From contig JASLAT010000030.1 in assembly GCA_030146915.1 (NCBI GenBank), positions 1 to 64,000 of the forward strand: a stretch of DNA of 64,000 nucleotides, in the 5' to 3' direction. This DNA comes from Tissierellales bacterium (GTDB lineage Bacteria > Bacillota > Clostridia > Tissierellales > Tissierellaceae). Below the pieces are notes generated by a model, which was not told where the DNA came from, did not search any database, and worked only from the letters and a program-made list of their open reading frames with translations. Positions 1-9,250 of this stretch are shown here, in pieces; the first letter of the stretch is position 1; the number at the start of each line of letters is the position of its first letter. The position numbers and the translations under genes were made by a program.

Positions 1-1
1 C

Positions 2-160
2 TATAGTAAGTCAGAAATGAAGGATGGTATTAGATACATCTATGTAAAAACATCTGAAGCAAAGAAACCAGAGGATAAATATACAATCCCAATTTTAGAG
101 TTTGTATATAAAGATGGTATCTTAACTTATAGTTTAGATGATATCTTTCCAAAACCTTAA
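2..160 (+). CDS. C-terminal end of an unknown protein (partial, 5' end outside window)
   Basis: An open frame enters from the left edge and stops with TAA at 158-160, giving the last 52 residues of a protein. The tail is hydrophilic and ends in SLDDIFPKP. It contains no motif I recognise, so no function is assigned. It is the only plus-strand gene in the first 11 kb and converges on the minus-strand peptidase operon. A strong hairpin follows directly after its stop codon, which supports this being a real gene end. Confidence 0.6.
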   Translation, partial: YSKSEMKDGIRYIYVKTSEAKKPEDKYTIPILEFVYKDGILTYSLDDIFPKP

Positions 161-170
161 ATAACTATAA

Positions 171-198
171 AAAAGCTAGATCACTTGATCTAGCTTTT
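171..198. terminator. Bidirectional intrinsic terminator between converging genes
   Basis: AAAAGCTAGATCA at 171-183 is exactly complementary to TGATCTAGCTTTT at 186-198. The A-rich flank on one side and T-rich flank on the other give a U-tract on both strands. It lies between the plus-strand partial gene and the PepX-like gene. Confidence 0.85.
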
Positions 199-201
199 TA
201 T

Positions 202-2526
202 TTATATAGAGTTTACAACTGGCAAGCTTAAAATTATACTAGATTGCTCTATTTTAAAATTAGTAACTTCTAGTGGCCTTTGTGTAAGCTGTAAATCTGT
301 TGAATATATTACCAGTCCTATTTTATGTCCCTTTGGAACTTTAAAAAACATAGGTTCCATTTCTATATTATAATTATAGAACTTATCTTCTTCTATATTT
401 TCCTTATTTATAATAGATTTTCTGTTTTGTATATTAATAGATTCTCTAGTTATAATTTCAAATTCTGAAGCTTTTTCTTCCAACTTAAAATCTTTTGAAT
501 CCATACTACCAGCATTTATACCTAAGTTAATAGCATCTTTTTTTACTGTATTAAGTTCTAAAGTTGGTCTATTCAATATTCCATAATCTACTAACATTGC
601 AGAGATTATCCCTGTTTTACTACCACAGCTAAGATTGAATTCAACCTTAGGACATCCTGATATTATCAAATCTTTATCTAATTCGTCACTTAAATAAACT
701 AATCTATTAGTATTTTTCTTCATCGGATTTAATAATAAGTCATTAACCCACCTATCTTCATCTATTTTTTCTCTATTTATATTTAACTTTTCTAAATTAT
801 CCTCTATATCTAAAATTATACTATAGTTATCTTGAACCCTTTGAATTTTACCTAATTCAGATATATATAACTTTTTATAATGAGTATCTTCAAAAGGCCA
901 ATCTCCTGAGCTATACCATTTTTTAGTATCTATATTAGATTGAACCAGCACATTCGGATATTTATCCAAAACGCTATTATCTTTTTCATATAAATAATAA
1001 TCAAACCAATCATGCAGGTAACTTGTAAAATCTATTGTAGCATGATCATTTATATATATATGATCTCCCCTATGAAGAATCATCTTTTTCTCTATATTAT
1101 AATTTTTCATCTTCTCCCAAAAATCATGAAATTGTCTAGGTTTTACATTCCAATCTTTAAGACCATGAACTATTAATACACTACTATCTATGTTTTTAAC
1201 CTTATTTAAATAGTTTCTTTCATCCCAAAATTCATTATAATTTCCGGTTCTCCTATCTGACTGCTCTAATATTTCTTGTTTTTTTGCTTTAAATTTATCT
1301 TTTATCTTTTCATAATCCTCACTATCAAATACTCTTGACAAACAATATTCAGCTAATAAATCTGCATCATCTCCCTGCCAATCTAAAGCTGAAGATACAA
1401 GACCATTACTTCTATAATAGTTATACCAATTTGATATTGCAGCCTCTGGTACAACCGTTTTTAACCCCTTAACCCCAGTAGTAGATGCTGCTATAGCTAG
1501 TGTTCCAAGATATGATTTTCCTATCATTCCAACATTACCATTTGTCCAGTATGGTTCCACCGCTATATTATCTTTTCTACTTGTAAAAGCATTTAGGTTG
1601 TTATTTAACCACCTTATTATAGATATAGTAGAAATAGTCTCTTCAATAGAACCACATGTCCTTAAACCATCGGAACCTCTCGTTCCTATTCCACCAGCTA
1701 AAACAAGTGCATAACCTCTTGATATAAAATATTTGTACCAAGGAGTAATTGCTTCAAATTCAACTTGCTCATTAATAATTTTTGCCTTAGATTTAGATAC
1801 TACCTTTCTTCTTTTTGGTACTCTTAATTTTTTACCTTTAAACTTAATATCTTCATATTCAAAGTCCGTTTCTTCGATAATTTCCAAATTATTATCTATA
1901 TTATGCAGAATATAGCCATCATCATCTCCACCTAGCATATAAGGGCTAGCTACATAAATTACTGGTACCTTCATACCCTTTTCACTTTCCATAGGCCTAA
2001 TTATATAAGTTAATAATAAGTCCCTATTACCATCTTCATCAGTATCTAAAGGTGACTCTACATAAACTTTTTCAAATATTCTTTTCTCATAATCAAATAT
2101 AGGTTGTGTCTTACCATTAAAGTATAGTATTTTTGGTATGTCTCGATCTAGATTATAGTCATAAAATCCACCTCTATTTGCTAAATCAGTAATAAAATCT
2201 ATGCCATCAGATGTTTTTGTTTTTAATAAAGAATATAAGCTTTTTATTAAGTCTATGTTTTTATATTCATCTTCAGATAAATACAAGTTTTTGTCTTTTA
2301 AAAAATCTATATTTTTTTCTTCTAAACCTTCATATCCTAATAATCTTATAGCAAAACTATAAAAACAATTCTGAGTAAACTCTAAATTTTCTAACTTTAA
2401 ATCAGTATTTATAGTTAATCTTTTTAAAATATTCTCTAGAAGCTTTAAATCTTGATCATATAGATCAACTTCTGCTTCTATAAATTTCATATCTTGTAAT
2501 TGCTCTAAAACTTTCTCTAATTCCAT
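202..2526 (-). CDS. pepX: X-prolyl dipeptidyl aminopeptidase-like protein (peptidase family S15, PepX type)
   Basis: The 774-residue length matches lactococcal PepX (about 763). PepX removes X-Pro dipeptides from the N-terminus of peptides in the cytoplasm, and no signal peptide is visible here. The catalytic triad can be placed: Ser338 in GKSYLGT, Asp458 in VHGLKDWN and His489 in HRGDHIY, close to the positions in the lactococcal enzyme. An all-helical N-terminal domain (about 1-145) precedes the alpha/beta-hydrolase core and a C-terminal beta-rich domain. A clear AGGAGG precedes the ATG. It is the last gene of a minus-strand operon, 5 bases after an MFS transporter. This suggests uptake and cleavage of proline-containing peptides, which is inference. 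Confidence 0.88.
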   Translation of the reverse strand: MELEKVLEQLQDMKFIEAEVDLYDQDLKLLENILKRLTINTDLKLENLEFTQNCFYSFAIRLLGYEGLEEKNIDFLKDKNLYLSEDEYKNIDLIKSLYSLLKTKTSDGIDFITDLANRGGFYDYNLDRDIPKILYFNGKTQPIFDYEKRIFEKVYVESPLDTDEDGNRDLLLTYIIRPMESEKGMKVPVIYVASPYMLGGDDDGYILHNIDNNLEIIEETDFEYEDIKFKGKKLRVPKRRKVVSKSKAKIINEQVEFEAITPWYKYFISRGYALVLAGGIGTRGSDGLRTCGSIEETISTISIIRWLNNNLNAFTSRKDNIAVEPYWTNGNVGMIGKSYLGTLAIAASTTGVKGLKTVVPEAAISNWYNYYRSNGLVSSALDWQGDDADLLAEYCLSRVFDSEDYEKIKDKFKAKKQEILEQSDRRTGNYNEFWDERNYLNKVKNIDSSVLIVHGLKDWNVKPRQFHDFWEKMKNYNIEKKMILHRGDHIYINDHATIDFTSYLHDWFDYYLYEKDNSVLDKYPNVLVQSNIDTKKWYSSGDWPFEDTHYKKLYISELGKIQRVQDNYSIILDIEDNLEKLNINREKIDEDRWVNDLLLNPMKKNTNRLVYLSDELDKDLIISGCPKVEFNLSCGSKTGIISAMLVDYGILNRPTLELNTVKKDAINLGINAGSMDSKDFKLEEKASEFEIITRESINIQNRKSIINKENIEEDKFYNYNIEMEPMFFKVPKGHKIGLVIYSTDLQLTQRPLEVTNFKIEQSSIILSLPVVNSI

Positions 2527-2531
2527 TTTGC

Positions 2532-3821
2532 CTACTCCTCCTTAGTTGACTTAGATAGTTTATTTTTCTTTAAAAATCTACTCCAGATAACAACAAAAAT
2601 CATACCTAAAAGCATCATAAATATTAAAAAGAAAAAGAAATATCTATATCCTGTAACTCCTGGATACTTATCTAACATTTTTCCTGCTAATAAAGAAACA
2701 AAAATTTCAGGTAAGTAACCTATAGTTGATATAACTCCAGCTGCAGTTCCTGAAAACTTAACAGGTATACCACCTTCATCCATCATTGCCCAAGTAAGTG
2801 CATTATTTATATCAAAGAAAAAATATGCTACTAGATATAAAATTGTAAATGGGATAGCCATTTTAGGGCTATGCGGTAAAAGCAATATTCCCCCAACACA
2901 CAGACTTATAATAAGAAATGATGTAAATAATAACTTCTCCGTTCCAATCTTATCTGCCATTACACCGCCACCAAAACTTGAAAAAGGTGTTATATATCTT
3001 TTTAATGCTCCTAATGTAGCTCCTATAACAACTGATAATCCTAATATTGATGTTCCATATGGTATGAAATAATATACTGACATAGTAAAGACATATGTAC
3101 AAAAGGTAATAATACTTATTATCCATATTGCTGGCATTTTTAAAACTTTTCCTAAATCTTTAAACTCTACTTCATTACCACTCTCTGATTCATCATCTTC
3201 CATTTTTAAATAAACTAAAATTCCTGATAAAATAGTTATTAGAGAATAAAATATTATAATATACTTCATTCCTAAATTATCATCTAATCTTTTTACACCT
3301 ATTCTAAAAGCAAGTATTGCTAGTGGAGTCATAATAGCTGCTGTAATTCCTCTAGCACTTTCAAACAACCCAAAAGCCTTTCCCTGATCTCCTGATCCAC
3401 TTAAAATTCTAACCGCCTTAACACAAGCAGGCCAAAAAGCAAATAAGGATGTAAAACCCCAAAGTGAATATAAAGCTAATAAAGCTGTAAAACTTAAAGG
3501 TAGTAAATGAGCAAATCCACCTAATCCAGTTAAAATAAGGGATACTGTAAGCACTTTTCTAGTTGAAAATTTATCTGCAACAAATCCTCCAAAAAGATAC
3601 GAAATCATACCAAAAATTCCAAAAATACTACCAAAGTAACCCATTTGAGTATTTGTTAAATTGTAAGTTTCTAAGTAAACATCATAATAATCATATCTAA
3701 AGTAAGGTAACCCATATATTATAGCTCCACTTGCTGCAACTATTAAAATAGCTAAGAAGTTTTCTTTTAATTTATCACCTATATCTAATTTCTTGAATAC
3801 TTTTGACATAAATTCTTGCAT
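2532..3821 (-). CDS. MFS transporter
   Basis: This is a 12-helix major facilitator superfamily permease of 429 residues. The MFS loop motif appears as GGFVADKFSTRK after helix 2, and a matching GGGVMADKIGTEK occurs in the second half. A longer frame opens at 3863, but ATG 3821 has AGGAGG at 3831-3836 with 9-base spacing and lies just past the upstream stop, so I prefer it. The substrate is unknown. The sequence resembles sugar-phosphate or organic-anion permeases in general pattern only. It is the fourth gene of the operon, between the M32-like protein and PepX, so a peptide or amino-acid substrate is possible. Confidence 0.85.
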   Translation of the reverse strand: MQEFMSKVFKKLDIGDKLKENFLAILIVAASGAIIYGLPYFRYDYYDVYLETYNLTNTQMGYFGSIFGIFGMISYLFGGFVADKFSTRKVLTVSLILTGLGGFAHLLPLSFTALLALYSLWGFTSLFAFWPACVKAVRILSGSGDQGKAFGLFESARGITAAIMTPLAILAFRIGVKRLDDNLGMKYIIIFYSLITILSGILVYLKMEDDESESGNEVEFKDLGKVLKMPAIWIISIITFCTYVFTMSVYYFIPYGTSILGLSVVIGATLGALKRYITPFSSFGGGVMADKIGTEKLLFTSFLIISLCVGGILLLPHSPKMAIPFTILYLVAYFFFDINNALTWAMMDEGGIPVKFSGTAAGVISTIGYLPEIFVSLLAGKMLDKYPGVTGYRYFFFFLIFMMLLGMIFVVIWSRFLKKNKLSKSTKEE

Positions 3822-3834
3822 TTTTTTATTCCTC

Positions 3835-5373
3835 CTAAGTATATAATTTATTATATTTATCATCTAAATACTTTATAAAGTAGTCTACATTTAAACTTTC
3901 ATCAGTTACTATATTTATAAGTTCCTCTGTATTATACAAAGAACCGCTTGCAAATATATTCTGATCAAACCATTCTTTTATAACTAGCCAGTTTCCCTTA
4001 GCCACAATTTCATAGTAATCTGGTATATCTTTTAATATTTGATTATATATTTGATATGATAAAATTTTTCCTAATATATAATTTGGAAAATATCCAAAAT
4101 AACCCGATACCCAATGGACATCTTGTAAAATACCTAAAGAAGGTTTAGTAGGTTTTATTCCTAAGTAAGACTCATATTTACAATCCCAAACTTCTGGAAG
4201 TTCTTTTACACATATTTTTCCATTTATTAAGTCCCTTTCAATTTCAACCCTAATAATTATATGTATCAAATAGGTTAACTCATCTGAGTCCATTCTTATA
4301 AGCTGTGGCTTAACCCTATTTAAATACATATATATTTGCTCAATATTTAAATTTTCAAAACCTGTATATAAAGACTTAAATCTTTCTAAATAAAACTCCC
4401 AAAACTCCTTACTTTTCCCTAAAATATTCTCATAAAAGTTTGCGACTGCCTCGAGAAAAATCATAGAACATGGCTTCGCTAACAAATATGAGTATAAGTC
4501 TGATGAAATAGACTGTTCATATATTGCTTGACTTCCTGTATGTAGAGCAGTTGTAAATGACGGAACAAAATCATTAGTATTATAGTTAGTTATTATTCTT
4601 ACATCTTTATTGTTAACTGCTAAAACTGTAGGATATTTACCCTCATCTAATCTCCCATACTTAAAATTAAAGCCTATTCTATTTAAAATATCTATTGTCA
4701 TTTTCTTCTGACTACTTTTATTAAAGTAAAAATTATCTATATTGAAATTTAAAGATTTTTTATAAGAATCCTTATTTTTTATTTCATTTAATTTAGATAA
4801 AGAAAAACTTTTTATTTTCTCAAATATTCCCATTATATACTCAAATGAATAGTCTGGGTAATTGTAACTTATAAAGGCCTCATAAGGTTCGCTATTATAT
4901 CCATAATATTCTGCTAACTTTTTGTGATAATCTATAACCTTGATAAGATCTGGAGTTATTATTTCAAAACTTTCCTTTTTTCTAGCTAAAATCCATTTTT
5001 TTTCTACCTCTGTTAATGTTTTTTTATAAGACAAATATTCATTTTTAGGAATAAGTTTAAGAGACCTATATTTACCTTCAACCTTCCTAACCATGGAGTA
5101 TATTTTTTGATTTTCATTTGTTATTTCAAGATTTTTTAATATTTTTATTAATTTTATATAATCATTATTTTTATACTTATTAATCAATTCATCATAAATA
5201 TAAGATACTAACTCTAACCTACTTTGAATGCTTTCAAAAGGCATATTATTTAATGTGTCCCAGTATACTAAATTTTTATTTAAAGTATTTAAGTGTTCAA
5301 TTTTTCTATTGTGCTTTCTCACCTCTGTTAATATCAATAATTGACTTTCTTCATTTAATACTATACTTCTCAC
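3835..5373 (-). CDS. Carboxypeptidase Taq (M32) family protein with degraded active site, probable pseudoenzyme
   Basis: The 512-residue length and several conserved blocks identify family M32: DVRI-TNY before the zinc motif, A-YEQ after it, a DELTYLIHI-R-E block, and LQDVHW-SG-FGYFPNY-LG near the C-terminus. The zinc motif HExGH is HTGSQ at 278-282, so the catalytic Glu and second His ligand are missing. The following HES block reads LEA (307-309), keeping only the Glu ligand. Zinc-dependent peptidase activity is therefore unlikely. The GTG start overlaps the upstream MFS stop as GTGA, indicating translational coupling. A peptide-binding or regulatory role with the flanking transporters is inference. 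Confidence 0.85.
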   Translation of the reverse strand: MRSIVLNEESQLLILTEVRKHNRKIEHLNTLNKNLVYWDTLNNMPFESIQSRLELVSYIYDELINKYKNNDYIKLIKILKNLEITNENQKIYSMVRKVEGKYRSLKLIPKNEYLSYKKTLTEVEKKWILARKKESFEIITPDLIKVIDYHKKLAEYYGYNSEPYEAFISYNYPDYSFEYIMGIFEKIKSFSLSKLNEIKNKDSYKKSLNFNIDNFYFNKSSQKKMTIDILNRIGFNFKYGRLDEGKYPTVLAVNNKDVRIITNYNTNDFVPSFTTALHTGSQAIYEQSISSDLYSYLLAKPCSMIFLEAVANFYENILGKSKEFWEFYLERFKSLYTGFENLNIEQIYMYLNRVKPQLIRMDSDELTYLIHIIIRVEIERDLINGKICVKELPEVWDCKYESYLGIKPTKPSLGILQDVHWVSGYFGYFPNYILGKILSYQIYNQILKDIPDYYEIVAKGNWLVIKEWFDQNIFASGSLYNTEELINIVTDESLNVDYFIKYLDDKYNKLYT

Positions 5374-6689
5374 CTCTTTCTCCTAAATACAAGTAAAATA
5401 TTTATTGCTGCTAAACTATATATAAAAGAAGCTATATAGTAGCCATAAACATAACCACTAATTTTTGTAAATAAAAAATTACCAGTAAAATATCCTGCAC
5501 CTATACTAACTAAACCTATGATTATATTTAAAATCGTACTAAAATTAGCGACTTGAGTTTTTTTAACTAGTGACATAGATAAAGAACTCTCAATTGGTCC
5601 ACTTAAATTTGCTAAACCACTTCTCATAAATAAAGCTATACCAATAATAACTAACTTATAACTACCTAAGGAATTACCCTTAGCTATAATTAACATAAAA
5701 GGAATTGATAATAACAGACTTAAAACTAAAGTTTTCACTTCACCAAAAAGTTCAACTAACTTAGGAGTTATCATAGTAAATATGATCATAGCACTATAAG
5801 AGATGGAAACTAATAAAGAAGAACTTGCTCTATCTATATTTAAAACCCTATTTAAATATATCGTAAAATAAGGTGTAAATAGCCCCATTGCAAAATTAAT
5901 CAAGGAAAAATAGACTATAAAGGATAAAACATATTTATCTCTTATAAAAAATTTAAAATCTCCTATTAAATCCTTTATTACGTTTTTATTTATATATGGC
6001 GTATCACTATTTCTATTACTATAATCACTTCTTTTTTCCTTAATTAATAAAATAGGAATTATTGATAAGGCAGCTACTATAGCAGATATTATTAAAACAT
6101 CTTTATTTGCTAGTATATAATTTTGCCTCGAAAAATTATCTAAAACTTCTAAATTTTCTGTTAGTATTTTTGCAAACTTATAGCTTGAATTTTGATGCTT
6201 TGAAAATCTATAGACTGTATAGTATCCCCCTAGATAAGTCGTTAAAACCCATCCTGAATAACCTATCCAATATGCTCTTGAATACCATTTTGCACGATTA
6301 TCATCTCTTGTATATAAAGATAAGTATGGTGCCAACAGTGAATAATGTAACTGTAAGCCAACTAAGGATAATATTGTAGTAAGTTTATATATATATGTAT
6401 TTTTTACAACTACGGCTGCTAATAAAGCTAGCAAAACACTAACTGGGGAAAAAAGTAGTAGTTTTTTATACCCTATTTTATTAACAGCAATAATCATTAT
6501 TGCTGATATAAAAGTTGCATATCCATAATAAGACCAAAATGATAAAGCAATAGTACTTGCAATTTCCTGCATATAGTTTATATATGTATCATAAATTATC
6601 CCGCTAAGTAAATTACTTAAAGTAAAACTAATTACAAATAACATTAAATTTCTCTCAGATCTATTTAGATTTTTATAGGATCTAATCAT
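5370..6689 (-). CDS. MFS transporter
   Basis: This is a 439-residue integral membrane protein with about 12 predicted helices, of the major facilitator type. It diverges from the other transporter of this operon, with weak signature loops and an extended region near residues 165-190. Its ATG overlaps the upstream regulator stop as TAATG, and its own stop overlaps the next start as GTGA, so three genes are translationally coupled. The substrate cannot be told from sequence. The neighbouring peptidase-like proteins make a peptide or amino acid plausible. Confidence 0.78.
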   Translation of the reverse strand: MIRSYKNLNRSERNLMLFVISFTLSNLLSGIIYDTYINYMQEIASTIALSFWSYYGYATFISAIMIIAVNKIGYKKLLLFSPVSVLLALLAAVVVKNTYIYKLTTILSLVGLQLHYSLLAPYLSLYTRDDNRAKWYSRAYWIGYSGWVLTTYLGGYYTVYRFSKHQNSSYKFAKILTENLEVLDNFSRQNYILANKDVLIISAIVAALSIIPILLIKEKRSDYSNRNSDTPYINKNVIKDLIGDFKFFIRDKYVLSFIVYFSLINFAMGLFTPYFTIYLNRVLNIDRASSSLLVSISYSAMIIFTMITPKLVELFGEVKTLVLSLLLSIPFMLIIAKGNSLGSYKLVIIGIALFMRSGLANLSGPIESSLSMSLVKKTQVANFSTILNIIIGLVSIGAGYFTGNFLFTKISGYVYGYYIASFIYSLAAINILLVFRRKR

Positions 6690-7237
6690 TAGTCATCACC
6701 TATTTTAAAATCTAAGTTTTTATTCTCCAATATGTTATTTATAAGTTTTAAATTCTCTTCTTCATCTGATATAAGCTTCTTTGGTAAATCATTAGGTTTA
6801 TCTCTATCTTTTATATCATTTAGATAGGTTATAGCTAAGAAAATCTTAGATTGCCTAGCCCTTTCTCGATTTTTATATTTATAACTTCTTATTGTAGCTG
6901 GAGTAGTTCCTACTATCTTTGAAGCTTTAAGATTATCATCCTCTAAAAATAAAACCTCTATAATTTCTTTTTGTCGATCTGTTAATCCTGTTAAAGACTT
7001 ATCCAAATTTATTAAATAGTTAAATACTCCTCCATGATCTACTTCCATGTGCTCAATTATAGCTCCCCTACTATTTATTAATGATTTTGATGTTTTAGAT
7101 ATGTATATTTTATCTTCATAAAAGAACTCATCGCAAAATATACATTTAAACATCCTCTCCTCTTCATCATAAATATAACCTCTTATTAACTCTTCTAATG
7201 AACAACTATCTATTATATCTTCCAAACCCCTTTTCAA
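6689..7237 (-). CDS. LuxR-type helix-turn-helix regulator with N-terminal C2H2-like zinc motif
   Basis: This 182-residue protein carries a probable metal site, C32-x2-C35 followed by H63-x4-H68, then a short linker. An HTH lies at about 86-127, in the order L-T-RQKEII, K-ASKIVG, T-ATIRSYK, like LuxR/sigma-4 HTH domains. A lysine- and aspartate-rich tail follows. Translation probably starts at TTG 7237 behind a GGGGGAG site. As the first gene of the five-gene operon it likely regulates its own transporters and peptidases (inference). I know similar unnamed regulators from anaerobic Firmicutes but no characterised one. Confidence 0.72.
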   Translation of the reverse strand: MKRGLEDIIDSCSLEELIRGYIYDEEERMFKCIFCDEFFYEDKIYISKTSKSLINSRGAIIEHMEVDHGGVFNYLINLDKSLTGLTDRQKEIIEVLFLEDDNLKASKIVGTTPATIRSYKYKNRERARQSKIFLAITYLNDIKDRDKPNDLPKKLISDEEENLKLINNILENKNLDFKIGDD

Positions 7238-7261
7238 AATATTCTCCCCCTTTCGAAAATT

Positions 7262-7267
7262 ATTATA
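7262..7267 (-). promoter_or_regulatory. Probable -10 element of the regulator/transporter/pepX operon
   Basis: TATAAT on the minus strand is preceded by TG at the extended -10 position (TGCTATAAT), about 25 bases before the TTG start. No good -35 is visible, which is tolerated by extended -10 promoters. Confidence 0.5.
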
Positions 7268-7327
7268 GCATAATAATTTATTTAAAAATACTGATTATTT
7301 AAAAAACAAAATAAGTTTTTTCTTTTT

Positions 7328-7343
7328 TTATAAACGTTTATAA
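7328..7343. promoter_or_regulatory. Palindrome TTATAAACGTTTATAA, candidate operator
   Basis: This is a perfect 16-bp palindrome, 60-75 bases upstream of the -10 of the HTH-regulator operon. Its right half is part of a 21-base element (7334-7354) repeated with two mismatches at 7446-7466. It may be the binding site of the adjacent regulator; this is inference. Confidence 0.4.
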
Positions 7344-7445
7344 TTTTTGTTTATGTTAGAGCTTAAATAAGGTATTTTCTCCAAATTTATTTTTAGTTTC
7401 TCTCTCTTATAGTTAAAGATTAATACCTTTTCTTTATTTTTAGGT

Positions 7446-7466
7446 ACGTTTATTGTTTTTGTTTAT
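7446..7466. repeat. Second copy of a 21-bp direct repeat (first copy 7334-7354)
   Basis: Both copies read ACGTTTAT, two variable bases, then TTTTTGTTTAT. They are 112 bases apart in the non-coding stretch between hcp and the HTH regulator. The second copy lacks the full palindrome. Confidence 0.5.
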
Positions 7467-7470
7467 AAAA

Positions 7471-7514
7471 TAGATAATCAGGCTACCTAGTACTCTAAGC
7501 AGCCTGATTATCTA
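7471..7514 (-). terminator. Terminator of hcp
   Basis: TAGATAATCAGGCT at 7471-7484 pairs perfectly with AGCCTGATTATCTA at 7501-7514 just past the hcp stop. The loop is 16 bases and the flank on the minus strand is T-rich only in part. Confidence 0.65.
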
Positions 7515-7526
7515 TTATTTATTAAG

Positions 7527-9152
7527 TTAAATAAATTTTTCTAGGTCTTCTTCTACAGTTGATATAGGGGATATATTAAACATTTCTATTAATACATCCT
7601 TCACATTACTTGATAAGAAAGCTGGTAAAGTTGGCCCTAAATGAATATTTTTAACTCCTAGATATAAAAGTGACAATAATACTATTACAGCTTTTTGTTC
7701 ATACCAGGAAATATTATATATAATTGGCAAATCATTTATATCTTCTAATTTAAAGATTTCCTGTAGTTTTAAAGCTATAAGAACCAATGAGTATGAATCA
7801 TTACACTGACCTGCATCAAGGACTCTTGGTATACCATTAATATCACCTAAGTTTAGTTTATTATATCTGTATTTAGCACATCCTGCTGTTAGAATAACTG
7901 ATGAGTTGTCTAATGCTTTAGCAAAATTTTTATAATAATCTCTTGATGATTGTCTGCCATCACATCCTGCCATAACAACAAATCTTTTTATATCTCCTGA
8001 CTTTACAGCCTCTACAATCTTATCAGATAAGCTAAAAAGTTGATCATGGCCAAAACCACCTATTATTTCACCCTTTTCAATCTCAAGAGGTGCTTTACAT
8101 AGTTTAGCTTGCTGTATTATTTTTGTAAAATCTTTATAACCACTTTTATCTGCCTCTATATGCTTAACTCCCGGATAACTAACTACCCCTGTAGTATATA
8201 TCCTATCTCTATAGGATTCTTTAACTGGAATAATACAGTTAGTTGTCATAAGTATAGGACCCATAAAAGATTCAAACTCTTCATTTTGCTTCCACCAAGC
8301 ATTCCCATAATTTCCTATAAAATGTGGGTACTTTTTAAACTTAGGATAATAATTTGCAGGAAGCATCTCTGAATGAGTATATACATCTACACCTGTTCCT
8401 TCTGTTTGTTCTAGTAACATCTCCATATCCTTAAGATCATGGCCTGATATTAAGATTCCTGGCCTATTTGATACACCTATATTAACCTTACTTATCTCTG
8501 GACTACCATAGCTAGAAACATTAGCCTCATCTAATAGTGCCATTGCCTTAACCCCAAAAGAACCAGTCTTTAAACTAAGCTCTAAAAGTTCCTCAATAGA
8601 AAGATTATCATCTATAGAATTAGCTAAGCCCTCTAATACAAAATTTTCTATTTCTGGGTCTCTTCTATCTAATACTCTAGCATGGCTTATATATGCAGCT
8701 ATACCTTTTATTCCATAAGTTATTAACTCTCTTAAACTTCTTATATCTTCATCTTCAGTTGACAACACTCCAATTTTTCCAGTATTAATTAAAGTTTGAA
8801 AATCTCTATCTAACCAAAGTGCTGCTTCTGAAAGCTTTTCCTTATTTTTTAATTTTGATAATATAGCTTCCTTATATTTAAGGGTTTCTTCAACTCTATC
8901 TAAAATATTAACTGAATTAAAGTTAGCATTTGTTATTGTTGAAAACAAATTATCCACTATACGATCAACCGGCTTATTACAAATCTCTAAATTTTCTCTC
9001 TTAGCTTGTATTAATAACTCTGATAATCCTTTAGTTAAATAAATAAGTAAATCTTGATCTGTAGATACTTGTGGACTTTTTCCACAATTTCCAAATCTAC
9101 TACAACCTATATTTTTTGAAGCTTCCTGGCACTGATAACAAAACATATTCAT
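7527..9152 (-). CDS. hcp: Hydroxylamine reductase (hybrid cluster protein)
   Basis: At 541 residues it has the usual Hcp length. The N-terminal cluster ligands are Cys5, Cys8, Cys17 and Cys23. Hybrid-cluster ligands are visible as His238 (SGHD), Glu262 (HSEML), Cys306 (TTNCI) and further Cys in AGCDGR, TAGCAKY and AGQCND. Hcp reduces NO or hydroxylamine and is linked to protein nitrosylation and nitrosative stress in anaerobes. A Crp/Fnr-type regulator lies just upstream, the usual arrangement for hcpR-hcp. GGAGGAG precedes the ATG. Confidence 0.95.
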   Translation of the reverse strand: MNMFCYQCQEASKNIGCSRFGNCGKSPQVSTDQDLLIYLTKGLSELLIQAKRENLEICNKPVDRIVDNLFSTITNANFNSVNILDRVEETLKYKEAILSKLKNKEKLSEAALWLDRDFQTLINTGKIGVLSTEDEDIRSLRELITYGIKGIAAYISHARVLDRRDPEIENFVLEGLANSIDDNLSIEELLELSLKTGSFGVKAMALLDEANVSSYGSPEISKVNIGVSNRPGILISGHDLKDMEMLLEQTEGTGVDVYTHSEMLPANYYPKFKKYPHFIGNYGNAWWKQNEEFESFMGPILMTTNCIIPVKESYRDRIYTTGVVSYPGVKHIEADKSGYKDFTKIIQQAKLCKAPLEIEKGEIIGGFGHDQLFSLSDKIVEAVKSGDIKRFVVMAGCDGRQSSRDYYKNFAKALDNSSVILTAGCAKYRYNKLNLGDINGIPRVLDAGQCNDSYSLVLIALKLQEIFKLEDINDLPIIYNISWYEQKAVIVLLSLLYLGVKNIHLGPTLPAFLSSNVKDVLIEMFNISPISTVEEDLEKFI

Positions 9153-9230
9153 AAACTCTCCTCCAAATCTTTTATAAAACTAATATTAAATTATTTACTA
9201 ACTATAATTTAACAAGTTTTAATAAAAAAG

Positions 9231-9250
9231 GCGGTAACATATGTTACCGC
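9231..9250. promoter_or_regulatory. Palindrome between regulator and hcp: terminator and/or Crp/Fnr-type operator
   Basis: GCGGTAACATATGTTACCGC is a perfect 20-bp palindrome overlapping the regulator stop codon. On the minus strand it is followed by CTTTTTT, so it reads as an intrinsic terminator with an 8-bp stem. The core GTAAC-N4-GTTAC also has the size and symmetry of a Crp/Fnr-family operator, 80-100 bases upstream of hcp. Confidence 0.6.

Noticed and set aside
7238..7526. Short gene between hcp and the HTH regulator
   Set aside because: No frame with a ribosome site was found; the stretch is AT-rich with repeats, a promoter and a terminator.
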